DNA from: Xenopus tropicalis | Lineage: Eukaryota > Chordata > Amphibia > Anura > Pipidae | Assembly (NCBI RefSeq): GCF_000004195.4 | Contig: NC_030684.2 | Span: 67,005,392-67,069,391, forward strand | Length of the DNA: 64,000 nt | Direction of reading: 5' to 3' | Part shown: piece after piece, positions 13,501 to 28,500 of the stretch | How the letters are laid out: every line of letters begins with the position of its first letter | Numbering within the stretch: position 1 is the stretch's first letter | Program-made: the position numbers and the translations under genes | The notes under the pieces: model-generated | What the model was told of the DNA's origin: nothing | The model's database searches: none | What the model saw: the letters and a program-made list of their open reading frames with translations, nothing else

Positions 13501-16500
13501 AAAGTGTGTCACTTTGCCATCATTTAATTTTCAGGAAGTTTTTGGCTTCCTCAAAGGAGCCATGCTAAGGGGGCAATTAATGAAAAATAATAGCAGAGAA
13601 GAATAGGGGTTTGGGGGTAGCAAAAGGTGTGAACTGAGAATAAATAGAAATTATTAGAAAAGTGTTGAAGGCTAAATAATAGGAGATCTTAGATGTAAAT
13701 GAAGAATGAGGTAAGAGAGCAAAAGGGGTAAGAGTACACAATTAATTAGTAGGCGAGAGCAGTAGAGTAAAAGGAATGTGAGCAATAAGGGGGGGAAAAT
13801 CCACAGCCTTAAAAATTAGGAGAAAGTGAAACAAAACAAAAATCTGGGACAAAAGGGCGAGATCAGAAGAGCATGAGCAAGAGAACAGAAAGTGGACCAA
13901 AACAAAGCATGCTCATCATAAGCTCTGTCTTTACACATATTAAAAAGGGGTAATACTGCCCCTTTAATTTCTTGTTCAAATTAACAAGTATACTCTTATG
14001 TACTGGTATAGTCTTGCAAGTATTTACTTTCCTTAAATCCAAGCAGTTAGGCTATGCTTTATGACAGTTTAATCGTTTTAAAAAAGCATAAAAATACACA
14101 CACATTCTCAATCATAATTATTACCACACTATTACAGAATGGTCTTCAAATAAGTGGGAATTATGATTATAAAGTGAATTTACCTGGAGAGCGTCTCAGC
14201 ATTTGATCACTAAAAGTAATCAACAGCAATCAGTGTCTAGTGTGACACAGTCCTTCAGCTAATATATTATTGGTAATCATTCTGACAGAGGGAAACAGCA
14301 GTAATATGACAATGGGTTTCCCTATAATGTGGGCAGACACTTACTAACAGTGGGCATACACGTTACAATACGATCTTTCCTGTGACAATTGGTTGCAGGA
14401 AAGATTGTACGTCCGCTCAACTAACATTAAGTTTTAAGAATTGCCAGACATGCAGGTAGAAACAGTAGAATCCTACTCCTGTCTAACAATTCAGCATGAA
14501 CCTACTGCCCATGTTTGGGCGTCCAATCAAAATTTTCCACCCTGGCCAACCAACAACATGACTGATATCCAAGGATTTTACTAACAGACACCTCATCAAC
14601 CTACCAAACATGCACCGAATAACGTATGAAACCTTGTTTCATACTGGTGTATGGTAACCTTAAGGCTAATGCCAGGTGGGACGGATTCTCATTCTGCAAA
14701 TTAATGCAGAATCAGCCCCTACGCTGGCGCCAGCTTGCCCGAGCCAATGCGTCCACCATGCAATGGCTTGGGTGCAGGCACAGAGAAAGACTAATGCCAG
14801 CAAATGCATGCTTAGGCATTTGCTTCTGTAGGTTTTTTTTCCATGTTTATTACATATGTAACACTCATTTTTTTTGTGTTACTCTTCCTTTAAGGCGAGA
14901 ACACACGGAACGTTGGCTACTCTGTTCTTAGCCCTTAGGTACCTCCTTAAAACTGTACTGACAGGTATGGGATCAGTTATCCGGAAACAATTTATCCAGA
15001 AAGTTCCGTATTACGGGAAGGCCATCTGCCAAAGACTACATTATAAACAATAATAATAATAATTTTTAAAAATGATATGATTCACCGTAATAAAACAGTA
15101 CCTTGTACTTGATCCCAACTAAGCTCTAATTAGTCCTTATTGTAGGCAAAACAATCCTATTGAATTCAAGTTTTAATGATTTTTCATAGATGGCATTGAG
15201 ATCCAAATTACGGAAAGCCCTCTTATACGAAAACCCCCCAGGTCCTGAGCATTCTGGATAATGGTCACCCAGCTTCTACAGACCATCCTGAAAAAACATG
15301 CTTTCGCATTTTTTTTTCAAAGGTGTTTATTTATTCATTTGTAACATAAAACATAAAACATTGACATTGGTTCTACAAGCGTGTTCTTTTCATGGCAGGA
15401 TGTAAACGGTACATTGGGTTAGATAATCAATGATGTCCTACTTGAAATAGTGTTCAGATTTCTGTTAAAGAAGGGAAGGATTTGGGATTACCAGTGGAGG
15501 ATCAAATTCCCAGGGAGGACCATGTGGCATTACTCCATGTCTTCAACCCATGTTCCCCATACCTTGTCATACTTTTGAGGGCATCCTCTTGCTATGTAGG
15601 CGAGTTGTATCAGTGGCAGAAGGGCTGTAAGTAGATTGAGCCAGCTGGCAATTGTTGGGGGAGAGTGTGCCATCCATTGAAAGAGGATAGTTTTCCTGGC
15701 ATAAAACAGTAGTGTTCTATAGAGGATTTGGGAGTAATGTCATCCACAATGCCAAGTAGGCAAACCTTGGGATTGAGTATTTCAGGTAGGGATGTTGTGT
15801 TTTGGATATGATGTATTTGTGGGCAAGACCACATTAAGTGAAAGTAGTTGGCCCTTGAGGCACCGCATTTAGGGCACTGAGACGAGTTGCGGATTTGTTT
15901 TCGCATTTTTAACCCAATCCCCACTTAGCTCTGCATCCTGTAACCAAGTAGAGGTGGAAGCTGAACTTTTCAGTGCAGTTTTACTTAGGTGCGAAAAGAA
16001 GTGGATATACTTCTCTCAGCCTGCAAAAAAAAAAAAAGTTCTGTGCGCCTTAGTATTTACAGCAGTGAAAATGCTAGCAGTTTAATAGGGTTGCTAAATA
16101 TGAAGCCACAGCACACCCCCCTTGAGTGACCTCTATCTAAAGTGTGACATAATACATGCTCAGCCTATGCCCTAAGTTTGCTGGTAATGCACTGCTATTT
16201 ATGGATAATAGTTTGTTTAAAAATAGACCTCAGCCTCAAAATTATGGTAATTTTTAAATTGCTAAAGTCCACCACCGCCACTTTCACATTTTGATCCATT
16301 GTTTTGGAAGTGGCGACCCCATACCACTGTACTGTACAGAGAGCTATTATACAGCACTTAACTGCAGTAGTCTCTGTGGATATTTTTGGACTGATACACT
16401 GAGCTACTAGTAGCAGCTACTGTTTCATGGCTTCTAAGGGCTGTGGCACACGGGGAGATTATTCGCAAGCGACAAGGGAGATTTGTCGCGAGCGACTAAT

Positions 16501-19500
16501 CTCCTCGTGTGCCACAGCCCATAAGCCAGAAAACACTGAGAATTGCCTTTGCTAAAACATACAAGACAGTTATCAGTAAATGATCAGCATGGTCTATTTT
16601 AGTAGCCAAGTAACTGCTACTAGTAGATATGCGTGTCTTCACCCTAAGGGCTCTGGCACATAGGGAGATTAGTCGCCCGCGACAAAACTCCCTGTTCGCG
16701 GGCGACTAATCTCCCCGGATTGCCATCCCACCGGCGAAAATGTAAATCGCCGGTGGGATGGCATACGCGACGACGCGATTTCACTGAAATCACGCAAGTT
16801 GCCTCGAGAGGACTTGCGAGATTTCACTGAAATCGCGCCGCCGCGTATGCCATCCCACCGGTGATTTACATTTTTGCCAGTGGGATGGCATTTCGGGGGG
16901 GATTAGTCGCCCGAGACACAGGAGATTTGTCGCGGGCGACTAATCTCCCCGTGTGCCAGAGCCCTAAGACAACTAATAGTTCAGCAGAAAAAAACAAAAC
17001 AGTTTGTTTATAAAATTAGGAGTAAGTGGTACAAAACACCTCAAACAAAATGAAGGGTACAACACCATATTAAGAAAGGTTGACATGATATATAATGATT
17101 TTTTTTCCAAATATAGATACATTTGCATTAGGTTTTATATTGGCTGTTTCATACTGTTAGGAGCACTGCAATTTTCTTTTGGGGTGTAAAAAATTAGCAG
17201 CACTGTGCTAAATATTTTTTTCTTTAAGTGAGCCATTTACCTAAAACCACTTTGTAAATTTTTTTTTTTTTTTTTTTTTTACACGGTCAAGGTTCATATT
17301 TACCCCCTTATAGTATAGTATGTGTAGCCCCCATGTGTCTGTGTTTTCAGACTGTAAATCTTTAAATCTGTTGATGCCTCTTTTTGATTGTTGGATGGGT
17401 CATCATCAGATGAGAAAAGGAAATAAACATCTACCCCTCATGACCCCTCAGATCTGCTTGTTTGGACTGACAGCCTGGATTAGCAGCATTGTGCATTTCT
17501 TTCAGAGATTTTTCGACATGTCCATATCACTTCTGACAATGCTGCAAAAAACATTTCAAAATGATTATCTTTTGCTTTTCAAGTCCTCATATTTTGTCAT
17601 AAATTTAGCAGAACTGTGCTACACAGAATTACATGCTTGTTGCTGGATTGTCAGAAGTGATATGGTCACGTCTGAAATCACTAGAAGAAATTAGTAATGC
17701 ACGTGCCTAAGCACCTTAGAAAAACATTTTTAAATTGTATACAGTTAGGCTTATACCTTTACATACCCCTGGCAGAAGAGTATGCAAGATCTGGACGATT
17801 TAAAAAAAAAAAAAAGTTATTTTTTAATTTTTTCATGCGATTCAAATGAAACTACCTTTATTAGGCATCACAGAAAAGCACAATCCTACAACTATACTAT
17901 ACAACTATAGAGATAAATGAAATAAAAAAAAATGGTACTGTTCAAAAGTTTGCATACCTTTACTTCATAATATTGTGTATTGCTCAGTTTAGCATTAATG
18001 ATAGCTAGTAGTCTTTTGTGATAGTTGTGAATGGGGCCCTTTATTTTTATGTTTTATGCAGGAAAACTCATTTTCAAACCATTTTTCTTGGCAAAAAGCC
18101 TTCATGTCCTGTAAAGTAGTGGGTTGTGCAGCATAAACTGCAAAGTGGTTCAAGGTCAGGCAGCTGAGTCTGAAATTATTCTGGGTTTACCCGACTGTGG
18201 ATTGGTATTAATAGCACCACTAATTACACACTTCTTGATCAGAGTTTGAACAGTACTGATTGAAATTTTCAAATCTTTAAGTTATTTGTTTATCTCTCTT
18301 TGTCCAATGTAAAAAGTTGCATTACTTATGCTTGCAGATCCTCTGACAATTCTTTTGCTTTCCCCATGCTTCAGTAACCAGCAAGTCAATTCAGCCCTGG
18401 ATAAAGCACACAAAGGTTCCTCAAGAGTGAAGAAACTGACTATTTATACACAGTTGCTAATTCAGATCAAACAAGGCACAAGTCTTGATACTTACACATC
18501 ACTGTCATCTCAGTGTGTGTGATTCCATGAAGGTTTAATTCATACAGATCATGATATACAGAAAATAAAATCTAAATAAAGAAACAAGAAGTGTTCAGAT
18601 CTGGCCTATAAACCATGCAAGCTGGCAGACAGCCTAAGCGATCCATCCCAGTTATCCCTTTTTTTGGGATCCCCAGCAGTTCCTAAGGAGAAAGAGGGCA
18701 GGATAGGTCTATGGAAATTGGCTGGAAGGATTTAATGTCACAGAAATAACAGACCAAAACACTAAAAGCACAATGTACAGGCAATGGCCTGTGTATCATA
18801 GTACAGGTATGGGACCCATTTTCAAGAATGCTCCGGGCCAAGGGTATTCCGGATAAGGGGTCTTTCTGTATTTTGGATCTCCATATCGAAAGTCTACAAA
18901 AAAATCAATAAAACATGAATTAAACCCAGTAGGATTGTTTTGCCTCCAATAAAGATTAATTATATCTTAGTTTGGATCAACTACAAGGTGTTGTTTTATT
19001 ATTACAGAGAAAAAGAAAATCAATTTAAAATTCAGAATTATTTGATTAAAATGGAGTCTATGGGAGACGGGCTTTACGTAATTCAGAGCTTTCTGGACAA
19101 CGGTTTTCCAGATAACGGATCCCATACCTGTTTAACATGTTTAAAGGGTTAGGGGGTTGCATTAATCTGACCATAGATTTTCTTGTTTGGCAGGGTCAAT
19201 TTGGTTATGCACATGCTTGGCTAAATCATGTTTATTTAATCACTGGCTGGTGGGGACCATCAGAATTTTGAAACCTGCTCAATAATTCTGGCTTATTTTC
19301 AGCTAGATATCAGCCAAACAGTCTTTCAAAGGTCAGCAGACTTAATTGGCCTGTCAAGAGGCCCCATAAATAAGCTGCATATATAGTAAGCTTAAAAGTG
19401 GTCACCCATACCTTAAAATTCTGTTTCTGGTTATTTTTTTTCTGTGTATTTCCCCAGGTATACCCAGATAGGAATACTAGTATTCTGTGGCACAGCTTCT

Positions 19501-22500
19501 TCTATTCTCCCCTTCCCAAGTCAATGAAGCAAGGAACTATTTGTGTTCATTAACAGTGCATGTGCGAAATTACATGGCCCAGGACCGACATCATAGTCTA
19601 AAATGGAGGATCAATATGGCGCCTTCGACCCGGTAAAATACAGCAGTGGGTTGTGCAAGTACAGATTCCCTTACAGAGGTAGCGAAGGTCTATCAGTTGT
19701 TAAAAGATGTGGTTTGCATTTTATAAGTTTTTTTGTAATAGGTTCCCTTTAACAGTAATAAATCTGTGTTAGTTGGCCTGTTGACATTAGAAATACACTA
19801 GCAGCCTGCCTATCCTTGCATGATAGGATACACTGTATGTATGTGAAATCATCCATAAAATGGTGTAACTATGTAGTGATGTCACCCCATATGCCCCCAC
19901 AATAAGCTTCCCCAATCCCCACTCAGGTCACCAAGGCATTCCCGCAGACTAATGTAAGGGTTAACTGCTCATTTTTCAGTGTAATGGTGTGAACAGACGC
20001 ACTGAGGAATGAAACATGAGTGGGTGTACTGTGGGGGGGTGAACACACAAGTGAACTTAGGCAACAATCAGATTACTAAGAGTTCATGGATATCCATCTG
20101 GAGAGGACAATGTCCCCACAGGCTGTATTTTTCAGCATTTTCAATTTTTTTCTGGCCTATCCTCAATCAGAAATATATCTGGGCGACCATAATTTTCCCA
20201 GGATTTCACAATAAATAGGTGGTCAGCAGCTATGCAATTGGCACCTAAAAGATGGCCTAATAAGACCAAAGACAGGTAGCTGCTGTAAACAGCTTTGAAG
20301 GCACAGATTATACTGGTTATGGTGCTCCAGAACCTCTGATCTAATACAGACACTTCTACTCCTTTTAATAGGACTTAGTTCTTCTCTAAAAACACTGCAG
20401 CCCTATTTGGCTTTTAGTTAACTCACTCAATGAGTTGGAAACAGAAAGCACTGAAAGCAGGCCCAGGAGAACAATCCAGTCCATCTGTGTCTGATACAAG
20501 TTCTACTTTTATGCTGTGCCTGCACTAAGCAATATTTTGGCAAATGCCCTGCTTCTGTTACAAAGGACAAGTCACAGTATTAGAAACAATGTTAGCTTAT
20601 CAGACCTTCTAAGGGTCAAAAAAAGTGTTGATAGTTACACATAATGCATGCAATACTAGCAAATAGTGAAATTGAATAATCTTAGTTTTAGGCTTCAAGA
20701 TAAAAATTAGTTAATACAGAAAGAGGTAACAATGAGTTTCTCAACTCAACCCAGGGTCTTCGTCAAAAAAGTCACTCCATATATTTTATTTATCCAGGGC
20801 TAAAATAGACAACAGAAACATATGTATGCTTATGGCAGAAAAATTGGTTTTCTTTATAAACATCTTATTGAGGGACAGTATAAAAATATGTAATAAAATT
20901 ATAGTTTGCACAGGTTTCAGAGGCAATGCTATACAAAATGTGCTATAGAAAAGCAGACCCATGGCAATAAAGGAAGGGGAGTACACCCAGGATTAAAAGC
21001 TAATTAAATCTGAGCTAACGTGTTGCAGAAATACCCTGCCATGAGCACAGTAGCCCAGAAATACCCAGCCATGAGCACAGTAGCCCAGAAATACCCTGCC
21101 ATGAGCACAGTAGCAGAGGACAAGCAACTAAAATTGGTTGTGACAGTCCTGACAGGCACAGTGACTATCTCAGTCTTACGTCAAATAATTTAGTTTTAGT
21201 TATAATACTTTTGTAATGACATCTCTATTACCCACAGTGCAGAATTAGTTAACCACCAGTAATTTCTTAAAACATACTGCCAGTCAAGTAAATGTACAAT
21301 CTGTATTCAGTACATGGTGATCTTAGCCTATCCTGTATATGTCCACAGCAGGGTACTCAATACAGACACTAGGTTACTTTATATTCAACCGTCGTTGATA
21401 GAGTGACAGAGTGAAGATACTGCTCAGTGACAGTATTGTGTCTGCAAGTAAGCTAATGTGTTACATGTAGAAATGGTTAGCGCACACTAAGTATGGTGCC
21501 CTGTAAGTGAAGAACTAGAATATAAGTTTATAGCTTTTATAAGGAATAGAAACACACGAAGGCAAAATATGTTTTACTGCATATTGTTAGGGTGCGTCAT
21601 ATTAAGATAGTAATGTAGAAAGTCAGACGAAACATTAAAGATTAAGAAAGTATTTGCTATCAGAATATCTATGGGCAGATTAAAAGGAACAACATTATGT
21701 TCTCATTTGCAAATATCCATCTGCTAATAAGCATTCTTCACAGGAGCATAATACTGCTAAAGAATTAATGCTTTTACCTTAGAGAGCTAAACTATACAGC
21801 CAAAAAATAATTACCTAGCATGCAATTTAACTATTGCAAAAAAGAGTTTATATAATACATTTAAATGAAAAAAAAAGTATTCACAGGATACAAACAAACG
21901 GAAAACATGCACAATATAAAATGTAGGATGTACATGTACATGCTGTATAGAAGGTTGAAAAGATCCCTTAACCTTGTCACATCTTATAAATCATGATTCA
22001 ACATGATTTATTAATGGCTGCTTACACACTACACAGACTGGAAACATCATTGTACAAGCACTTGCAATTATGGTTTGCCAAAGGAAAGACAAAGAAAATA
22101 AAAATGTTTCATTTACCAACATGATAGGGTTCCACCTTATACAATCAGGTTAGACACTAAAGGGACCAATGTAGGTAAACTTATGTATAGACCACTAATC
22201 TTAAGGCTGGACCTTTTTCCAATACAGAATACCCAGTAACTGCTATAAATGATATTGTGATGCTTGATGTATTTTTAAATTTAGAACAAACACACTCTGC
22301 AAAAATGTAAAATTGTAACATTTGGAAAAGGTTATACTTTTATATTATATAATGAAAGATCTAACACACAAAGCATGGCAATGTGTTACAAAATGTTGCT
22401 GGGGTATTCTTTTGAAAGAAAGCCCACCTTAGGCATCCGCATGTCTCTCACTTACATGTATGCTGGAGAAAGCAGCGATGACCTGGATGTTTTAAGCACA

Positions 22501-25500
22501 GGAACAGGGAATTTCCAGATAGCAGGAGAGCTCGTTTTCCATTTCAATGGCATGTTGTCACCACGGTACTACAATAACAGTAAACAGCGTTTCCATAACA
22601 GACTACCAACTAGGACTTCCATCCCACACACTACTGACATAGCAGTGGAGGCTGCTGCTCAGCAAACAAGCAAATGATTCTGCCAATGCCCTCGAACCGA
22701 TGCTTCCAATCTGTAAAATAGGGTTGCCAGGCATCGCTTTTTAAATCCTGATGTCCCCTAAAGCGATATGATGAGTCTATCGTTCTACCTCAACAATAGT
22801 GCCACCTCGTTAGAGAAGCGTTGACTGCAGTGGATGGTAGGAAGGAGGAAAAAAAAAAAAGTGGGAAAAAAACTGCACTGCAAACAGCAGGACAATGCAG
22901 CTGTATCTCTGAGCAGCTAAAATGATACCGAATGAAAATACATTGAAATTAATTTGAATGCTTATTATTCTGCAACGGACACTGCAGCACTTTCATCCAG
23001 CACCTAAAGCACTTGCCTAATTTCTAGCGATTCAAGGGAGTAGAAAGGAGGATTTGCAGAGAATAAAACATACCTACTCAGAATACACTTGTCATCCTCT
23101 GAACATTCTTCTTTTGAGCTGCAACAATACAAATGGGATATAAATCTCAGCATAGCCTTAGGCCAGGGCTAGTTAGTGATCAGTGGCTAAATTCAGCAGC
23201 CTGTCTTCCTCTGGAGCAAGCTCTGGTCAAACAATGCAAGACTGCCATTATGAAAGGGAGAAAAGCATACAAAAATTCAGTCCCATTGAATCCTTCACTG
23301 GAATGGAAAAAATACAAATCTGAATGGCTGCACATCTCTGCATGTCCCCTTAATAAAATGAGATAATGCTGGCTGCCATTTCCCTAGTCATTTTCCCATG
23401 CCGGCAGGGTAAAATCTCACACGGTAACCATGCTGTGTATTCAGGAATATCTCACTGTCTTCTGCAGTAGTGAAGCACAGAGAAGCATGCTCCTAATAGC
23501 AGTCCTTGTAGGGACGCTATCAACAATCTAATTCAATGCTTTCCCCTCCCCCTGAACAGATCACAAATTGCCTAAAGTACTGACAGAGAAGCCAGCCATG
23601 CAGGTGTCCATCTGGGACAACTCTGCAGTTCTCGGCTCCGTTTGCTGACCTCAAGAGGCTGCTGCCTGACAATAAGACTTCAAACCGGGAGCAGAAGATA
23701 AACAGGGATTCAGAATGGAAGGTGAACATCTACACAGCTTACGTTAGCAGCTGTAATGAAATCTGCCTCTCTATAAAGAAGACACCTCTGTACATATAAG
23801 CAGCAGCTGAAGCTAAATGAAATATAAAAATTTAGCATTTGTAATAATTGGTAAAGTCATTGATCTCAAAATTATCTTTTTTGCCCCACAATACTTTGGC
23901 ACATAAATGAATGATAACATTAAAGTGCAACAATTTTGTTAAATAACTACCAAAAAGGGTATTATTGATTTAATAATGAAATACCAGAAAGTAGAATAGG
24001 GGAGAACCACTACACCTTTAAGGCGCCAATACATTTAGCACCAAAAAGCACCACTTGTACAATCATGTTCTTATTTATTTTAATAATGTCTGCAGCTGCC
24101 ATAGAAAATCATGTTCGTTATCAGTGCAAGCAATGCAACCCGCAGGTATGCCGTCCTTAATATGGTTTAGGAACAAAGATTCTGAGACATGTTACCAAAC
24201 ATTCTAAACCTACTGGCACTGGATGCTAGATAAAGCTATATTTTATAAATGAAAATTACGATTTAAATAGCAAAATCGTCCATAAAAAGTTCAGATTTAA
24301 AGCATATGAGTTATTCAGGTTACAGAATGAAAAAAAGAGAAAAGCAACACCTACACCCAACAACTAAGCATCACATCATTACAATGTTTGCTATAGGCTT
24401 CCATACATGGATAGTCACACTGCAGATATGCAAACTCCAGGATTAATATTGCAATTTGTAAAACAATGCCGATAAAAACATTAAATAAACCATAGAATAA
24501 ACCTATAGTGAATCTGGTCAGTTCAATAGTTTATTATAAAGTCAGCTGTTCCCACTAACAAAACAAGTCTTATCCCAAAAGCATGAAGTGAATTCTGGCT
24601 TTGTGGGTTGTTACCTAAAACCAGCAGCATATGAAACTTGTTTGTACCTTTCCACCTGAAACTAGTGCATTCATCTGAAAAAGCATTACATTTAGATAAT
24701 AAAATTAACTCAGCTTGCTTTTTTTAGGGCAATATTGTCTCCAAATATTATCCTGAGATCGCCATATGTTGCAAGACTACATCTTCCAGAATGGGTTAAC
24801 CATTACACATACATTATATATATATATATATATATATATTAGAAGATGGAACTGTTATAGTCTAGCAACATCTGGGTGACCAAAAATTAATATACACAGC
24901 TCTCATGAATAAATATTTTAAACATAATGAAAGCATGGCACATTATAACAATATCCAAATCTGCATACTACCTTTAGGGGGTAAAAGTGGTTCGCATAAA
25001 AGGAAAATGACCTAACTGAGTGATTGCTCAGTACTGGGATTATTGGTAGAATACAGCCTAACTTTTGCCATCAAAGCTCTTTATAAATATGTAAATCAAA
25101 CAGCAGCTCCATGTTATATGGTAATCGTTTTATTTTAGTAAGCTGGCTATGATAGAAGTAAAGTGCCACCTAGAGGAAGCAAATGAGCATGCTTGAGATA
25201 TAATGACTATTATGGTGATCAAGCAAGGTATGTGAATACATTTATTAACAACCTGCAAAGTAGGTCACAGTCTGTGCATATACAAATGGATGGAAATTGT
25301 CAGTAGACCTGTATATCAATGCTGGCAAACTGTCTGACCTAAACAAATGTGCTCCGTGTTTCAAAGACTTAACATTAATAAAATAATAAACATTTATAAC
25401 ATACCTTAAAGAAAAATGGGAAAAGGACCTTAAAGGGAAAGGAAAAGCCAAAATGTTAGGCACCCCCAAGTGACTTGAATCGCTTACCTTCTACCCCAGG

Positions 25501-28500
25501 CTGGTGCCCCTGTACGGAGAGGACAGCACCAGCCCGGGGTAGCAGCGATTGCTTCCTTCTTCCTGCTTCGCTGCGCGCGCATGCGCAGTAGAGTGAAAAG
25601 CCGAACTTTAACAGAGAAGTCAGCTTTTTCACTCTACTGCGCATGCGCCGGACTTGAAGTCTCAGGGAAACGAAGCCGGAAGGAGGAAGCGCATCGCCCC
25701 AGGTGCCCCGGGCTGGTGCTGTTTTCTCCTAACAGGAGCACCAGCCCGGGGCACGAGGTAAGCGATTCAAGTCACTTGGGGGTGCTTAACATTTTAGCAC
25801 CCTCAAGTGACTTAGCCTTTCCTTCCCCTTTAATAGCAATATAGAAGAAACCCAATGGCTCAAAATCATACGCTTAGCTCACACATCCTCCTAATGCACA
25901 AAGATACAAGAACTTAATTACAAAATACTCACCAAATGGTATAGATACCCCACAAAACTCAACAAAATATACAGTGCCGTATCCCCAAATTGTTGGAGAT
26001 GCGGAAATCACCCAGGCTCCCTCATACATATATTCTGGAGCTGCCCAGTTCTCACCCCATATTGGTCCATAGTCCGGGACACCATCAAAACAATTACAGA
26101 CATTGAAGTAAAGGACGCACCACTCCCGATTCTTCTCCACGATACTCCTATTCCAACTAAAGCATATAGAAACTCCTTAGTCCCAATACTGCTAGACATG
26201 GCTAAAGCCATTATACCAACCAAGTGGAGAACTACCGCTAACCCCCCAGCTAGAGAATGGCTGCATAAGGTAGCTGAGATCCACAGATTTGAGGAGCTGA
26301 AACTTAATTCTGAAGCAGACTCACAGAAATTCATCGCTAAATGGTTCCACTGGAGAGAATTCGCAAATTCAGATACCTATAGGCGACTCTGTCTCATGTA
26401 AGTTTCTCATTAAACAATGCATCACGCCTCAAACCCTGTAAGCAGACCCAGGCGTACTCTCACGCCCAAATATCACTATGTGGACACCATGCCGCCCTTA
26501 TTCCCATAAGCTTCCCTGACAGGACTCTTTTTTTCCCCCCCCTATACACAACCCCTCTCCTCCCGATTCAAGTTTTTATGCATAACCTCCCTCCTCCCCA
26601 CCCCTCCTATCCCACCTTTTCTTTTTCCAACTGTCTATAATTCTTGTTACTATTGAACATTTTCTTTGAAAGAAGGCCCACTACCACATGGCAATCAGAA
26701 ACTTTTCGGCTTGATGCTAAGAAGAGGACTACGCTATATTACCTCAGACGTTGACACCTGCGACACATACCCTGTCGGATGTGCCGACCACTAGACTGAT
26801 TCTACCATACCACTATAATATGGTTTCTGAAATGCTTTTGAAACTCTAGCTAATTACCTGTGCCACCATGTGTGTAGATGGACCTCTTGTTAATGTAAAA
26901 ATCAATAAAAAAAATTTCATTTAAAAAAAAAAAATATAATAAACATTTATATCCACCATGTTCATTATACTTTACCAGCACTAATGCTATTGAGAGTGGC
27001 CCATTCAAATAGTCCACAGGAAAAGAGTCCATCCATTTTTCAGCTGTTCAATACAGTACCCTACATCAATTGTCAGTTTCTTCAATCTCATAAGCTCAGT
27101 TCGCCAGCACCTTCAAAAAGCGTGCAGAGAATATTTCTTAAAGTGGACCCAACCCCAAAAACATTTTTATTCCTAATAAAATAAATGTTCAAATGGTTTT
27201 AAAGGCATGTGTAAATGTAATTGCAATTTTCTGGGCTGCTGGCTTTCTCAGTCTGTTTATAAACTGGCTTCTGTTACATTGTTTCAAAAGACAGCCATCA
27301 GGGCAGAGAAAAGAAATGGGGCAGTTAGATACTGCAGTTCTATCTACAAATAACTTAAAAAGAAACATTGTAAAAAGAAATATTGTAATGCGTTTACATT
27401 AGTTACATCTCCTTTGATGCCAATAATCAGTTGACTGAAATACAAGCAATATGTTCAGAGAACAGGTATAATGTACATTAGCCCTGGTTGGAACAACATG
27501 ATGACAACATTTTTCCACCAGCCCAGGGGAAGCAACTTCAACAAGTCTGCTGGGGGTGCACAAACGAAACAATATAAAGGAAACACTTTAACCACAGCTC
27601 TACAGCCTGGAAAACTATATTGCTTGACAGAGCATTACTAATTGCCAGATCAGTAGGCCACATCACGCAACACAGAACACCCATCCTGGGCTTGCCTATT
27701 GGAAAGAAACATTAGGTAGGACTGTAAATACAGGTACCATATTAACTAAAGGCAGCACTATTTCACTGGGTCAAAAGGAAGTTTAGGCACATTACACTCT
27801 TGTGAATCCCTGCAGTATAGTGATCTATTTATCACTGCAAACCAAAATTGCCAGACCTGTCAGTCAAGGACCTGTATATCCCGTTATTGTGATCTAACTT
27901 TTGTCCTGAGGGCCAAACAACTGAAGGAGCCAATTTTGGTCCACCACCTGCGTTGCCAAACTGGACAAAAGTCTGGTAATTGGGCAACCTCATCAAACCA
28001 GAGGATCTATACATGTATAATCAGTTTAAAGTAGTAGTAGGTCCTAGACCCTATAAGAGCACTTTTCGGGTAAAACCTAATCCACAGATTACAATAAAGT
28101 TATATAACTTAACACAGACAAGTGTTTATGTAGTAAGTTGAGTTAAGGACCAGAGTAATGCAAACTTTTCCTTTAATGAGAGAAGACTAGAATACAGTTC
28201 TAAAGTACTCTTCCTTATACCAAATAATTTGACACTTGACAAATATCAGATAACATGCTGTGTTTGGCCAAAAAGAAGAATACAACATTAAAAGTATTCA
28301 TTATCATATTCAAAGCCACACACGCAGCACCTGACATTATGCTTTTCAGTTTTTACGCTATATTTCTTAAGCAAACTCTCCAAAAAATAAAATATATATT
28401 TTTACCTGCCAACAAACCAGAGTGGCATCATAAAAGAAGGCAGTATAAAAAAAGTAGAGCTATAAATATTTTTAGTATGTATGTAGCTGGTCAATTCTAG

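Larger units (their letters stand above)
10170..22455 (-). other. klhl13: klhl13 intron between proximal first exon and exon 2
   Basis: A 12.3-kb intron carrying a Tc1/mariner-like palindrome, a small hAT element, an L1/Tx1 3' end, two Harbinger-like MITEs, a Tc1-like transposase remnant, two CAGGTATGGG elements and a short tandem repeat, each listed separately. The stretches 11700-14300 and 19150-21000 otherwise show only low-complexity or unrecognised sequence. Confidence 0.8.

Noticed and set aside
15610..15924. Minus-strand frame with a C..C...H...C motif as a zinc-finger gene
   Set aside because: The knuckle, T-rich tail and 12-bp target duplication identify it as a truncated LINE 3' end.
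22375..22677. 100-codon plus-strand open frame
   Set aside because: It overlaps the conserved minus-strand first exon of klhl13. Its own translation has no recognisable domain, so it is a shadow frame.
25456..25844. Near-identical open frames on the two strands starting MRSRVK
   Set aside because: They mirror the two arms of the TTAA MITE and are not coding.
26008..26401. Plus-strand frame [10 protein letters not shown]... and minus-strand 108-codon frame as independent genes
   Set aside because: The plus frame is the C-terminal part of a dead L1/Tx1 ORF2, and the minus frame is its shadow.
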